A stretch of DNA of 64,000 nucleotides. It comes from CAIOYC01 sp038327995 (GTDB lineage: Bacteria; Pseudomonadota; Alphaproteobacteria; Caulobacterales; Caulobacteraceae). Shown one piece after another: positions 20,255 through 28,659 of this stretch. The notes below the pieces were generated by a model. It worked only from the letters and a program-made list of their open reading frames with translations, searched no databases and was not told the DNA's origin. The position numbers were made by a program, and so were the translations under genes. The first letter of the stretch is position 1. Each line of letters starts with the position of its first letter. Where the stretch lies: contig JBBQLP010000007.1 of NCBI GenBank assembly GCA_038327995.1, positions 1-64,000 on the forward strand. Direction: 5' to 3'.

Positions 20255-21262
20255 ATGAGCCAGACGCCCCGCCCCGGTCCCCTCAATCTGATCACCGACG
20301 TCGCCGGTCTGCGCGTAGGGCAGGCGAGCGACAGCAGCGTCATAACCGGCGTCACCGTGATAATGCCTGACGAGCGAGCCGTGTGCGCCGTGGACGTGCG
20401 CGGCGGCGGGCCTGGGACGCGGGAGACCGACGCGCTGGAGCCGCACACGCTGGTGGATGCGGTGGACGCGGTGGTGCTGTCCGGTGGTTCGGTTTACGGC
20501 CTTGCGGCGGCGGACGGGGTCACGTCGTGGCTGGGCGCGCGGCGGCGGGGCTTCAGCTTTCGCGCTACGGACGTCACCGCCCCCGTCGTGCCGGCCGCCA
20601 TCCTGTTCGACCTCGCCAACGGGGGCGAGAAGGGCTGGGGCATGGAGCCGCCCTATCGAAGGCTGGGAATCGAAGCGGCGGACAATGCGGCGCGGGCTTT
20701 CGATCTGGGCGCGCATGGCGCGGGGACCGGGGCGGCGGCGGGAAGCTTTCAGGGCGGGGTGGGATCGGCCTCCATCGTCACGGGGGACGGCATGACTGTG
20801 GGCGCGCTCGTCGCGGTCAACAGTTTCGGTTCGGTGGTGGGGGCCGACCGGCGTTTCTTCGCGGGCGCCCTGGAGATCGGCGGGGAGTTCGGGGGCCTCG
20901 GCCCGTCCGTCGCGCCGATCGCCCCCGACGCCTGGCCCTTCGCCAAGCTCGACCCCGACCCCCGCGCCAACACCACTCTCGCCTGTATCGCCACCGATGT
21001 GATGCTGACCCCCGCCGAGGCCAAACGCGTGGCGATCATGGCGCAGGACGGCCTCGCCCGCGCGATCCGCCCGGTGCACGCACCCTTCGACGGCGACGTG
21101 GTGTTCGTAATTCCCACGGGCCGTATTCCCCTGGCCGAGCCCATGGCCTTCACCCTCGCACGGCTGGGCGCGCTCGCCGCCGACACCCTGGCGCGAGCCG
21201 TGGCGCGAGGCGTTCACGCCGCTGAGCCCCGGGCGGGCGGACCGCCCACGTGGCGGGGCTGA
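20255..21262 (+). CDS. P1/S58 family aminopeptidase (DmpA/BapA-like)
   Basis: S58 enzymes are N-terminal-nucleophile hydrolases that release N-terminal amino acids, some with D- or beta-amino acid specificity. The 335-residue protein has the family start NLITDVAGLRVG, VDVRGGGPGTRETDAL and LSGGSVYGLAAADGV. Self-cleavage is expected before T240 or T241 in ANTTLACIATD (N239-T240); a threonine nucleophile replaces the serine of DmpA. No signal peptide is visible, so it may be cytoplasmic. It is divergent from ggt with 89 bases between them, and a POT transporter follows 112 bases downstream. Confidence 0.88.
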   Translation: MSQTPRPGPLNLITDVAGLRVGQASDSSVITGVTVIMPDERAVCAVDVRGGGPGTRETDALEPHTLVDAVDAVVLSGGSVYGLAAADGVTSWLGARRRGFSFRATDVTAPVVPAAILFDLANGGEKGWGMEPPYRRLGIEAADNAARAFDLGAHGAGTGAAAGSFQGGVGSASIVTGDGMTVGALVAVNSFGSVVGADRRFFAGALEIGGEFGGLGPSVAPIAPDAWPFAKLDPDPRANTTLACIATDVMLTPAEAKRVAIMAQDGLARAIRPVHAPFDGDVVFVIPTGRIPLAEPMAFTLARLGALAADTLARAVARGVHAAEPRAGGPPTWRG

Positions 21263-21374
21263 GGGGCGCGGTAGAGGGCCAGCGATTGCTTCTTGGCCGG
21301 AAGGCTTTACCCCTTGCGTCAGGCCGCTGCACATTCGCGCTGCGAGACGCCCTGGCCGGGAATAGCGAGGCGTT

Positions 21375-22772
21375 ATGGCGACGGGTGCGGCGATGGTGGA
21401 TGCGCCCGAGGTGAAGCAGTTTCTCGGCCATCCGCGCGGGCTGGCCTATCTGGTCTTCGCCGAGGCGTGGGAGCGGTTTTCCTTCTACGGGATGCAGGCG
21501 CTACTGGTCCTTTACATGGGCCAGCAAATGCTCCTGCCCGGTCATGTGGAGCACGTGGCGGGTTTTGCAGCCTTTCGCGCCATGATCGAGAGCGCCTACG
21601 GGCATCTGTCGCCTGCGGCCTTGGCTTCGGCGATTTTCGGCATCTATGCGGGCGGGGTTTATCTGACGCCCATCGCGGGCGGCTTGATCGCCGACCGGTT
21701 CCTTGGGCGCACCCGCACGGTGGCGCTGGGCGCGATCCTGATGGCTATCGGCCATTTCCTGATGGCGTTCGAGATGTCGTTCCTGCTCGCCATCGCCTGC
21801 CTTCTGGTGGGGGTCGGCCTGTTCAAGGGCAATATCGCCACCCAGGTGGGCGAGCTTTACGCGCCGGGAGACCTGCGCCGCGCCGACGCCTTCCAGATCT
21901 ACCTTCTCGGCACCAGCAGTGCGGTGATCATCTCGCCGCTGATCTGCGGCACCCTGGGTCAGAAGGTGGCATGGCACTGGGGTTTTGGTGCAGCAGGCGT
22001 GGGGATGCTGATCGGCCTTGCAGTCTATCTGTCGGGGCGCCGGTGGCTGCCCGCTGACACGGCGCGGGGCCCGAAAGCCAGAGCCGTCCGGCCCAAGCTG
22101 GCGCGCGGCGAGTGGAAGACGGTGCTGGTGCTGATCGCGCTCCTGCCCGCCATGGCGCTGACGGCCCTCGGAAATCAGGAGATTTTCAACGCCTACCTCG
22201 TCTGGGGCGACGCGAATTACAGCTTGAGTTTCTTTGGTCAGACCCTGCCGGTGACGTGGCTGATCTCGCTCGACGCCTTCATCAGCGTCGGGACGATCAT
22301 CCTGGTGGTGGCCTTCTGGCGGTTGTGGAGCCGCTGGTGGAAGGAACCGGACGAGATCGTCAAGATGGTGATCGGCGCCGGGATCGCCATGACCGCGCCC
22401 CTTATGCTGGCGGCGGCGAGCGCTCAGGAAGCGGCGACGGGACACAAGGTGTTGCTGGCCTGGGGGCTCGGGTTTCACATCATCAACGACATCGGCTTTT
22501 CGATGCTGTTCCCGGTCGGGCTGGCGTTGTTCTCACGCGCCTCGCCCCGCGCCATCGGCGGGTTGATGATCGGCGTCTATTACCTGCACCTGTTTCTGGC
22601 CAATATGGCGGTGGGGCGGCTGGGCGGCTTTCTGGAGAAGATGGACGGCGCTTCGTTCTGGCTGCTGCACGCCGGGCTGGTGGCGGTGGGCGGCGCGATC
22701 ATGCTGGTCTTCGCGCTCTTCTTCAGAGGCGTGCTGGCCCCCACGGTCGACCCGGAGTTGGCGAGCGGCTGA
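21375..22772 (+). CDS. POT/PTR2-family proton-coupled oligopeptide transporter
   Basis: This inner-membrane transporter imports di- and tripeptides with protons. The 465-residue protein carries the family motif in the first helix (EAWERFSFYGM, the ExxER motif) and the second signature region (GVGLFKGNIATQVGELY). Roughly 12 to 14 membrane helices can be read. It follows the S58 aminopeptidase on the same strand, so imported peptides could be trimmed by that enzyme. It ends 12 bases from the convergent DUF1330 gene. Confidence 0.93.
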   Translation: MATGAAMVDAPEVKQFLGHPRGLAYLVFAEAWERFSFYGMQALLVLYMGQQMLLPGHVEHVAGFAAFRAMIESAYGHLSPAALASAIFGIYAGGVYLTPIAGGLIADRFLGRTRTVALGAILMAIGHFLMAFEMSFLLAIACLLVGVGLFKGNIATQVGELYAPGDLRRADAFQIYLLGTSSAVIISPLICGTLGQKVAWHWGFGAAGVGMLIGLAVYLSGRRWLPADTARGPKARAVRPKLARGEWKTVLVLIALLPAMALTALGNQEIFNAYLVWGDANYSLSFFGQTLPVTWLISLDAFISVGTIILVVAFWRLWSRWWKEPDEIVKMVIGAGIAMTAPLMLAAASAQEAATGHKVLLAWGLGFHIINDIGFSMLFPVGLALFSRASPRAIGGLMIGVYYLHLFLANMAVGRLGGFLEKMDGASFWLLHAGLVAVGGAIMLVFALFFRGVLAPTVDPELASG

Positions 22773-22784
22773 GTCTTCGATACG

Positions 22785-23204
22785 TCAGATGGATCTTGCA
22801 CCGGGCTTGGTGCGGATGTTGAGCTGGCCCGCCAGACCCGCGTCGCGGTGGTGGTGGATGGCGGCGTATTCGGGCGAGGTCGCCATCTTCTGCATGGCGG
22901 CGAGCGAGGGATATTCGGCGAGCGCCACCGCGTCCCACAGGTCTTCAACCTCGCCCAGCATCAGCCCCGTCACCCCGCCGGAATAGAGCACCCGTCCGCC
23001 CAGCGCCGCCACCAGCTTGCTCACCCCTTCGCCGTACCGGGCGTACGCCTGCGCGCCCGTCAGGTGTCTGTCCGAGCCGTCAGCGTATTGCGCCTGCGCC
23101 TTGAACTTCAGAAGGTTGACCATGACGAAGGGGCCGTCTTCAGGTGTGCCGAAGAACTCGGCCATCTGTTTGCCGGTGGGGTGGACGAGGTTGACGACAT
23201 TCAT
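22785..23204 (-). CDS. DUF1330-family protein
   Basis: The 139-residue product has the dimeric alpha/beta-barrel features of DUF1330/antibiotic-monooxygenase-like proteins: PFVMVNLLKF, then AQAYARYGEGVSKLVAALGGRVLYSG and VALAEYPSLAAMQKMATSPEY. Family members bind or transform small molecules, but the role is unknown. ATG 23204 is chosen because a longer frame (to 23429) runs into the dehalogenase gene. It lies 11 bases after the haloalkane dehalogenase stop in the same direction, so the two are surely cotranscribed. Confidence 0.85.
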   Translation of the reverse strand: MNVVNLVHPTGKQMAEFFGTPEDGPFVMVNLLKFKAQAQYADGSDRHLTGAQAYARYGEGVSKLVAALGGRVLYSGGVTGLMLGEVEDLWDAVALAEYPSLAAMQKMATSPEYAAIHHHRDAGLAGQLNIRTKPGARSI

Positions 23205-23215
23205 GGGGCGGTCTT

Positions 23216-24118
23216 TCAGCCTTTGGCGATGAAGCTGTTGACGAGGGCGGCGATCTCGGTGGGCTTGTCTTCCTGAAGGAAGTGGTGGCCGCCGACGATG
23301 GTGGTGTGCGGCTGGCCCTTGGCTCCCGGCACACGCTTCTGGAAGATCGCATCGCCGCCGCCTGTCACCGGATCGAGGTCGCTGAACGCGGTGAGAAAGG
23401 GCTTGTCGAAGGCTTCGAGAACTTTCCACGCCGCCTTGTTCTCGGCCACCGAAGCGTGTTCAGGGGTGACGGGCACCAGCGCCGGGAATTGGCGCGCTCC
23501 GGCCTTGTAGGTTTCATCGGGGAATGGAGCGTCGTAGGCGGCGACCTCCGCATCGCTAAGCGTGCGGGCCGTGGCGCCTTGCAGGATCATGCCCACGGGC
23601 AGTTCTGGCACGGACTGGCTGAAGTCGAGCCAGCGCTTGAACCCTTCGCTCCAACCTTCGCCGGTGGGCAGTCCAGTGTTGGCGACCACCACCCGGGCGA
23701 ATCGTTCGGGGAAGGCGGCCACGAGGCGCAGGCCGATCAGCCCGCCCCAGTCCTGGCAAAACAGGGTGATGTTGCTGAGGTCCAGCCCGGTCAGCCAGAC
23801 GCTCATCCAGGCCACGTGGCGCTCATAGGTGTAGTCCGTGCGCTCGGCGGGTTTGTCGGACTTGCCAAAGCCGATCAGGTCTGGCGCCAGCACCCGATGT
23901 CCCGCTGCGACCAGGGGCGGAATCATGTTGCGATAGAGATAAGACCAGCTTGGCTCGCCGTGCAGCAGCAGCACCGGGGCGGCGTCTTTCGGTCCTTCGT
24001 CCACATAGTGCAGGCGCAGCCCCGTGCCGTCCACATCCTTGATCTCCGCATAGTGCGGGGCGAAGGCATAGTCCGGCAGGTTGGCGAACCGGTCATCTGG
24101 CGTGCGCAGGGTTTTCAT
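23216..24118 (-). CDS. haloalkane dehalogenase (HLD-I type)
   Basis: Haloalkane dehalogenases hydrolyse carbon-halogen bonds through an Asp-ester intermediate. The 300-residue alpha/beta hydrolase has the nucleophile elbow CQDWGG with D123 and halide-binding W124, the oxyanion/entrance motif HGEPSWSYLYR (53-63), an acid in FSDLDP (D247 or D249) and the catalytic His in GGHHFLQED (H279). Use of this acid after strand 7 and the HGEPSW motif place it with the DhlA-like group. Natural substrates of such housekeeping homologues are mostly unknown. The partner gene is DUF1330; an AT-rich possible operator lies just upstream. Confidence 0.88.
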   Translation of the reverse strand: MKTLRTPDDRFANLPDYAFAPHYAEIKDVDGTGLRLHYVDEGPKDAAPVLLLHGEPSWSYLYRNMIPPLVAAGHRVLAPDLIGFGKSDKPAERTDYTYERHVAWMSVWLTGLDLSNITLFCQDWGGLIGLRLVAAFPERFARVVVANTGLPTGEGWSEGFKRWLDFSQSVPELPVGMILQGATARTLSDAEVAAYDAPFPDETYKAGARQFPALVPVTPEHASVAENKAAWKVLEAFDKPFLTAFSDLDPVTGGGDAIFQKRVPGAKGQPHTTIVGGHHFLQEDKPTEIAALVNSFIAKG

Positions 24119-24223
24119 ACGGGTCTCCTTCGGGAGCGATAGGCTGCATGTATTGGCATAAAAAACGCCATAATATCCCGATCAGGTCAAACCATTGCAG
24201 GCATTCAGCGGAGCGAAAAGGAT
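24119..24223 (-). promoter_or_regulatory. AT-rich upstream region of the dehalogenase with an imperfect inverted repeat
   Basis: TGGC (24154-24157) and GCCA (24167-24170) flank an A-run within TATTGGC...GCCATAATA. This is conspicuously AT-rich for the window. Reading the minus strand, TTGACC occurs a little upstream and could be a -35 element, but no well-spaced -10 was found. It may be promoter and operator of the dehalogenase-DUF1330 pair. Confidence 0.35.
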
Positions 24224-24877
24224 TCAGCCGGTATTGGCGATTATCCTGACCAGTTCCGGACTACGCGCCTTCCGCGCAAGCGCTTCGATCCCCGCCCAGT
24301 CCTCTGCCCTGACTAGATCTGCGGGCGTCAGCCAAGAGCCGCCCACGCAGGCGACGTTGCCTAGCGCCAGGTAGTCGCCCGCCGTATCCGGGGTGACGCC
24401 GCCGGTGGGGCAGAAGGTCACGGTGGGGAATGGGCCAGCGAAGGCTCTGATCGCCTCTACGCCGCCCATGGCCGACGCCGGAAAAACCTTGAACGCGCGA
24501 TAGCCGTGGTCGAGCCCACGCATGATCTCGGACGCGGTGGCGATGGCGGGAAGATACGGCAGGGGACCGTTCCGTCCGGCCTCCAGCAGCATAGTGGTCG
24601 AGCCCGGCGACACTGCGAACGCCGCGCCCGCGTTGGCGGCGGCCTCCAGATCACCGGGCGTCAGCACCGTACCCGCGCCGACCAGCGCGCCTTCGACTTC
24701 ACCAACGACCCGGCGGATAGCCTCCAGCGCCACTGGCGTGCGCAGGGTGATTTCAATGGTTGCAACGCCGCCTCGATGCAGCGCGCTCACCAGGGCAGGG
24801 GCGGTCGCGGCGTCGAAGATCGTCACCACCGCCATCACCGGGGATGCGGCCAGCACCGCGTCGATGCTCAGGCCCAT
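24224..24877 (-). CDS. eda: 2-dehydro-3-deoxy-phosphogluconate (KDPG) aldolase
   Basis: Eda splits KDPG into pyruvate and glyceraldehyde 3-phosphate in the Entner-Doudoroff pathway. The 217-residue protein has the catalytic glutamate E42 in IEITLRTP and the Schiff-base lysine K130 in FKVFPA, plus VGAGTVLTP and FCPTGGV phosphate-binding regions. Ten bases separate it from the KDG kinase gene, so kinase and aldolase form one operon turning 2-keto-3-deoxygluconate into central metabolites. A galactose-specific (DgoA) role is possible but the sequence looks like standard Eda. Confidence 0.93.
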   Translation of the reverse strand: MGLSIDAVLAASPVMAVVTIFDAATAPALVSALHRGGVATIEITLRTPVALEAIRRVVGEVEGALVGAGTVLTPGDLEAAANAGAAFAVSPGSTTMLLEAGRNGPLPYLPAIATASEIMRGLDHGYRAFKVFPASAMGGVEAIRAFAGPFPTVTFCPTGGVTPDTAGDYLALGNVACVGGSWLTPADLVRAEDWAGIEALARKARSPELVRIIANTG

Positions 24878-24887
24878 GACCGGCTCC

Positions 24888-25907
24888 TCATCGCCTGACG
24901 TCCAGCCCGCCAGCCAGGGCCGTTTCCAGATCGTCGGCGCTCGCCAGATTAAAATCGCCGGCTATGGAATGTTTGAAGACGGCGGCGGCGAGGCCTAGCC
25001 GCAACGCCTGCTCATCGTCCGCGCCGATCAGGTCGCCGTGCAACACGCCAGCGGCGAAGGCGTCTCCTGCGCCGATCCGGTCGACCACGCCGCTCATCCT
25101 GAAGGGGCCGCCGGCGAACGCTTGAGAGCGGGTGAACATCTCGGCGCAAAGCGACTGAGCGCCCACTGTTTCCTGGCTGCGAATGGTGCAGGCGATACGG
25201 TTCAGGGCTGGAAAGCGAGCGAAGGCGGCGTGCGCGGCGGCGCGGCGGCGGGCGTGCGGGTCCGTTTCGGAGAATCTTCGGCCAAGCACCAGCGCCATGT
25301 CCCTGTCGTCGGCGAAGGCGAGATCGGCGTGGTTGAACAGTTGGCTGAGGATGCCGGGTCCATCGCCCTCCCACGCCGCCCAGAGCTTGGCGCGATAGTT
25401 GCCGTCGAAGGACACCGGAACGCCCATGGCCCCAGCGCTGCGCACCGCCCGCAAGGCCGCTTCCGCCGCACGCGGCCCCACTGCCGGAGTGACGCCCGAG
25501 AGATGCAGGCGCGCCGCGCCGTCCAATGCCTCCTCCCAGTCGATCAGGGCTGGATCGGCCTCAGCGAACGCGGAGCCCGCCCGATCATAAATCACGTCCG
25601 AAGGCCGAAGCACAGCGCCCGGCGTGAGGAAATAGAGCCCCATCCGACCCTCGCCGCGCCTGATGTCGGCGACGTCGACCCCGTGACGGCGAAGCTCCTC
25701 CACCGCCTCCGATCCCAGGGGATTGTCCGGCAGCACGCTGACAAGGGCGCTGCAATGTCCCAGTCGGGCGAGCGAAACGGCGACATTGGCCTCCGCCCCG
25801 CCAAAGCAGACCTCAAGCCGCCGCTCCTGCAGCAGAAGACCTCCGCCCGGCGCCGACAGACGGATCAGCATTTCCCCAAAACAGACGATCCGACCGGGCT
25901 TTCTCAC
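24888..25907 (-). CDS. kdgK: 2-keto-3-deoxygluconate kinase (PfkB family)
   Basis: KdgK phosphorylates KDG to KDPG, the substrate of the next gene product. A GTG start at 25907 is preferred because GAGGGGCGG precedes it and the protein then begins RKPGRIVCFGE, as in the family; an upstream TTG start at 25949 would add 14 residues. The 339-residue product has the PfkB signatures GGAEANVAVSLARLG (about 36-50) and DRIGAGDAFAAG, with catalytic D282. With the lactonase-dehydratase pair 7 kb away, it may complete a route for uronates or aldonates that pass through KDG. Confidence 0.88.
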   Translation of the reverse strand: MRKPGRIVCFGEMLIRLSAPGGGLLLQERRLEVCFGGAEANVAVSLARLGHCSALVSVLPDNPLGSEAVEELRRHGVDVADIRRGEGRMGLYFLTPGAVLRPSDVIYDRAGSAFAEADPALIDWEEALDGAARLHLSGVTPAVGPRAAEAALRAVRSAGAMGVPVSFDGNYRAKLWAAWEGDGPGILSQLFNHADLAFADDRDMALVLGRRFSETDPHARRRAAAHAAFARFPALNRIACTIRSQETVGAQSLCAEMFTRSQAFAGGPFRMSGVVDRIGAGDAFAAGVLHGDLIGADDEQALRLGLAAAVFKHSIAGDFNLASADDLETALAGGLDVRR

Positions 25908-26073
25908 CCGCCCCTCATAGGCGGGACTTGGCCGCTCTTCGAGGCGCAACAGGACAAGCTCAAATTATTTTCGCACACCGGGAATAACGCGCTCCTCTTC
26001 GGCGTCCTGACTGTGAGAGCACCTGCCTTTCGCGTCTCGCGTGGGGCGGGGCGCGCGTCGAGGGCCGCAGCGT
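25908..26073. promoter_or_regulatory. divergent promoter region, kdgK-eda / metallophosphoesterase-cytochrome
   Basis: This 166-base region lies between head-to-head operons. It includes a short AT-rich segment (about 25960-25990) where the kdgK promoter is likely. No clear operator repeat was seen. Confidence 0.4.
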
Positions 26074-27069
26074 ATGACTGATCCTGTTCAAAGGCGAGGC
26101 CCGAGCCGTCGCCGGTTCCTGGAATGCGCCCCCTGGGCGGGCACGGGCGTGGTCTGGGGCCTGGCGGGCGGCGTGCCCTATGCTCTGGGTCTGCTCGGCG
26201 AGGCACAGGCGCAACCAATCGGCGGCTTCACCTTCCTGCAGATCAGCGACAGCCATATCGGCTTCGCCAAACCAGCCAATCCCGACACCAAGGGCACCTT
26301 GGGCGAAGTGATCGGGCGGATCGGCAAAATGCCGGTCAAGCCGGACTTCATGATCCACACCGGCGACATCACCCACCTGTCCAAGCCGAAGGAGTTCGAC
26401 GACGCCCAGCAGATCATCTCCCAGTCTGGTCTGGTCACTCACTATGTGCCCGGCGAGCATGACATTCTGGACCCGGAGGTCAACGAATACCGCAATCGCT
26501 ATGGCGCGGGGACCAAGGGCGCGGGCTGGTACAGTTTCGATGTCGGCGGCGTGCATTTCATGGGCCTGGTCAATGTATCGAGCAGCGGCCGAAACATGGG
26601 CGAGATCGATATCGGCAACCCCGGTCCCAAGGCTGGCGGGCTCGGCGTCCTGGGCGACCAGCAACTGGCCTGGATCGAGGATGATCTGCGCGGCCGATCA
26701 GCATCGACTCCGATCGTGGTCTTCGCTCACGTTCCGCTCTGGGCGGTCTATCCCACCTGGGGCTGGGGCACGCAGGACAGCGCCCGGGCGCTTGTGCTGC
26801 TCAAGCGGTTCGGCTCCGTCACTGTACTGAACGGCCACATCCACCAGGTGGTGCAGAAGGTCGAAGGCGACGTCTCCTTCTATACCGCCATGGCCACCGC
26901 CTACCCCCAGCCCCCGCCCGGTAAGGCCCCCAAGCCTGGACCCAAGAAGGTGCCCCCCGAGCAGCTTCGGGCCCTGATCGGCGCCCGGACCGTCACCTTC
27001 CATCAGGGCCAGCAACGCCTCGCCGTCATCGACCAGCCCCTCTCTGCGGAGGCCGCTCATGTTTCGTAA
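26074..27069 (+). CDS. Tat-exported metallophosphoesterase
   Basis: The 331-residue protein starts with a twin-arginine signal (SRRRFL at 11-16, then a long hydrophobic stretch to about 46), so it is exported folded, likely with metals bound. Dinuclear-site motifs are DSH (D59, H61), GD (D98), GEHD in place of the usual GNHD (E128), AHVP and GHIH near the C-terminus. ATG 26074 is preferred over an earlier start at 26041, which would add an Arg-rich leader. It overlaps the downstream cytochrome c gene by 11 bases, showing tight coupling. Substrate is unknown. Confidence 0.85.
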   Translation: MTDPVQRRGPSRRRFLECAPWAGTGVVWGLAGGVPYALGLLGEAQAQPIGGFTFLQISDSHIGFAKPANPDTKGTLGEVIGRIGKMPVKPDFMIHTGDITHLSKPKEFDDAQQIISQSGLVTHYVPGEHDILDPEVNEYRNRYGAGTKGAGWYSFDVGGVHFMGLVNVSSSGRNMGEIDIGNPGPKAGGLGVLGDQQLAWIEDDLRGRSASTPIVVFAHVPLWAVYPTWGWGTQDSARALVLLKRFGSVTVLNGHIHQVVQKVEGDVSFYTAMATAYPQPPPGKAPKPGPKKVPPEQLRALIGARTVTFHQGQQRLAVIDQPLSAEAAHVS

Positions 27070-27988
27070 GCTCCTGGCCGGGGCGACCGTGGTCGCGGTT
27101 GTCGGCGCCGTCGGTTTCTGGGTCGTAACCATGCCGTCGAAGATACTGGCCAGCGATCTTCGCCCCCACACAGCAAATCTGGAGAACGGCAAGACCCTGT
27201 TCATGGCGGGCGATTGCTCGGCCTGCCACGCCGTTCCCAAACAGCCCGACCTTACACGGCTTGGCGGCGGGCTCGGTCTGGTGTCGCAGTTCGGCACCTT
27301 CTATGCGCCCAACATCTCGTCCGACCCGAAGGACGGGATCGGCGGCTGGACCGAAGCCCAGTTCGTGACCGCTGTGAAAAAGGGCGTTTCGCCCGAGGGC
27401 GAGCACTACTATCCGATCTTCCCCTACACATCGTTCCAGCGGATGACGGTGGACGATGTGCGCGACTTGTTCGCCTACATCAAAACGCTCCCGCCGGTTC
27501 CGGGAAAGGTGCGCGACGCGGACCTGCGTTTTCCGATGAACATCCGTCGCCTGGTGGGCGGCTGGAAGCTGCTCTATCTCGATGGAAAGACCTATACGCC
27601 GGACCCCACCCAGTCGGCGGCATGGAACCGCGGTGCCTATCTCGTCAACGGTCCCGCCCATTGCGCCGAGTGTCACAGCCCGCGCAACGCGTTCGGCGCG
27701 ATCCCCTCCGACAAGCGCTTCGCCGGTATGCCGAACGCTTATGGCCAGCTCGGTTTTCCAAACATCACCCAAGCCAAGCTTAAGACCTGGCCAGTCGATG
27801 GCGTCGCCGAGATGTTGAAGAGCGGCCTGACCCCCGACGGCGACCGCGTCGGTGGCCCGATGACCGAGGTCGTGCGCTCCACCTCGCAGTTGAGCGATGA
27901 CGACCGCGCCGCTATAGGCCTCTACATCAAATCGCTGCCCGCCATCGCCGATAAGGCCTCGCCAGCCGAACCGGCGCCGCGAAAGTAA
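27059..27988 (+). CDS. membrane-anchored diheme c-type cytochrome
   Basis: Two haem-c binding motifs are visible: C53-SA-C56-H57 and C202-AE-C205-H206. A single N-terminal membrane span (about 5-24) anchors the protein with both haem domains in the periplasm. Diheme cytochromes of this form usually pass electrons from a periplasmic dehydrogenase to a terminal oxidase; no such dehydrogenase gene is next to it. The gene overlaps the Tat-exported metallophosphoesterase gene by 11 bases, an uncommon pairing that may reflect a shared process. Confidence 0.9.
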   Translation: MFRKLLAGATVVAVVGAVGFWVVTMPSKILASDLRPHTANLENGKTLFMAGDCSACHAVPKQPDLTRLGGGLGLVSQFGTFYAPNISSDPKDGIGGWTEAQFVTAVKKGVSPEGEHYYPIFPYTSFQRMTVDDVRDLFAYIKTLPPVPGKVRDADLRFPMNIRRLVGGWKLLYLDGKTYTPDPTQSAAWNRGAYLVNGPAHCAECHSPRNAFGAIPSDKRFAGMPNAYGQLGFPNITQAKLKTWPVDGVAEMLKSGLTPDGDRVGGPMTEVVRSTSQLSDDDRAAIGLYIKSLPAIADKASPAEPAPRK

Positions 27989-28190
27989 TGTTGCTGCGCG
28001 TGCGCATACTTACCGTCTCGACCCGGATGATGCGCTGAGGACGATGTTGATGCGCAACCCATGGCGCCCAGCGCCGCTTGGTGGAGACTCGTCGTCGGCG
28101 GAACCTAAAGTGAAGCCGAGCCTTTCCAGTAGACTGCGCGCCGCGAGGAAACTTCGTTCGCGGCGATCTCAAACAGGATGGGACGACACC

Positions 28191-28577
28191 ATGAAAAGGG
28201 TAATCGGACTGGCTTTGGGCCTGTCGCTTTTGGGGGCGACCGTTGCGTCCGCTCAGAACTATCACAGCTACCAACGGGATAATCGCGACGACCGACAACA
28301 GGACTGGAATCGCGATGGTGATCATCATGACTGGGATCGCAGCACGTTCGATCGCGAATACGGCTCCAGGGGCGCTGACTGGGATCACCGCTGGCGCCGT
28401 GGAGACCGCCTGCCGGACGGTTATGCGGCGGATCAACGCTATGTGGTCGGCGACTATCGCCACCACCACCTCAGCCGCCCGGCCTATGGATACCGCTGGG
28501 TGAGGTATGGCAATGGTTACATTCAGGTGCGGTCAAACGGATACGTAAACCGCACCGTTTACGGCACCCGGTATTGA
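28191..28577 (+). CDS. RcnB-like periplasmic protein
   Basis: With ATG 28191 the product is 128 residues and starts with a standard signal peptide (MKRVIGLALGLSLLGATVASA). The mature part is rich in His, Asp, Arg and Tyr and ends with the RcnB-type motif region: RGDRLPDGY, RYVVGDYRHH and GYRWVRYGNGYI. RcnB proteins are periplasmic and have been linked to nickel/cobalt homeostasis in E. coli, but many alphaproteobacterial homologues have no known role. An upstream in-frame start at 28044 would bury the signal and is rejected. Confidence 0.85.
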   Translation: MKRVIGLALGLSLLGATVASAQNYHSYQRDNRDDRQQDWNRDGDHHDWDRSTFDREYGSRGADWDHRWRRGDRLPDGYAADQRYVVGDYRHHHLSRPAYGYRWVRYGNGYIQVRSNGYVNRTVYGTRY

Positions 28578-28598
28578 CCGATCCTATCTGACCTGATC

Positions 28599-28632
28599 AC
28601 CTCGTCGCGCCGCCTGCGGCGAGGTATTTGAT
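28599..28632 (+). terminator. hairpin after the RcnB-like gene
   Basis: ACCTCGTCGC (28599-28608) pairs with GCGGCGAGGT (28616-28625) with one G-T wobble, followed by ATTTGATC. The tail is only moderately T-rich, so it may be a weak terminator or a stabilising hairpin. Confidence 0.5.
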
Positions 28633-28659
28633 CTCAAAAAAAATGAGGGAAGAAAATCC

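Noticed and set aside
20090..21334. 414-residue minus-strand ORF
   Set aside because: Antisense to the S58 peptidase; Arg/Gly-rich with no family features.
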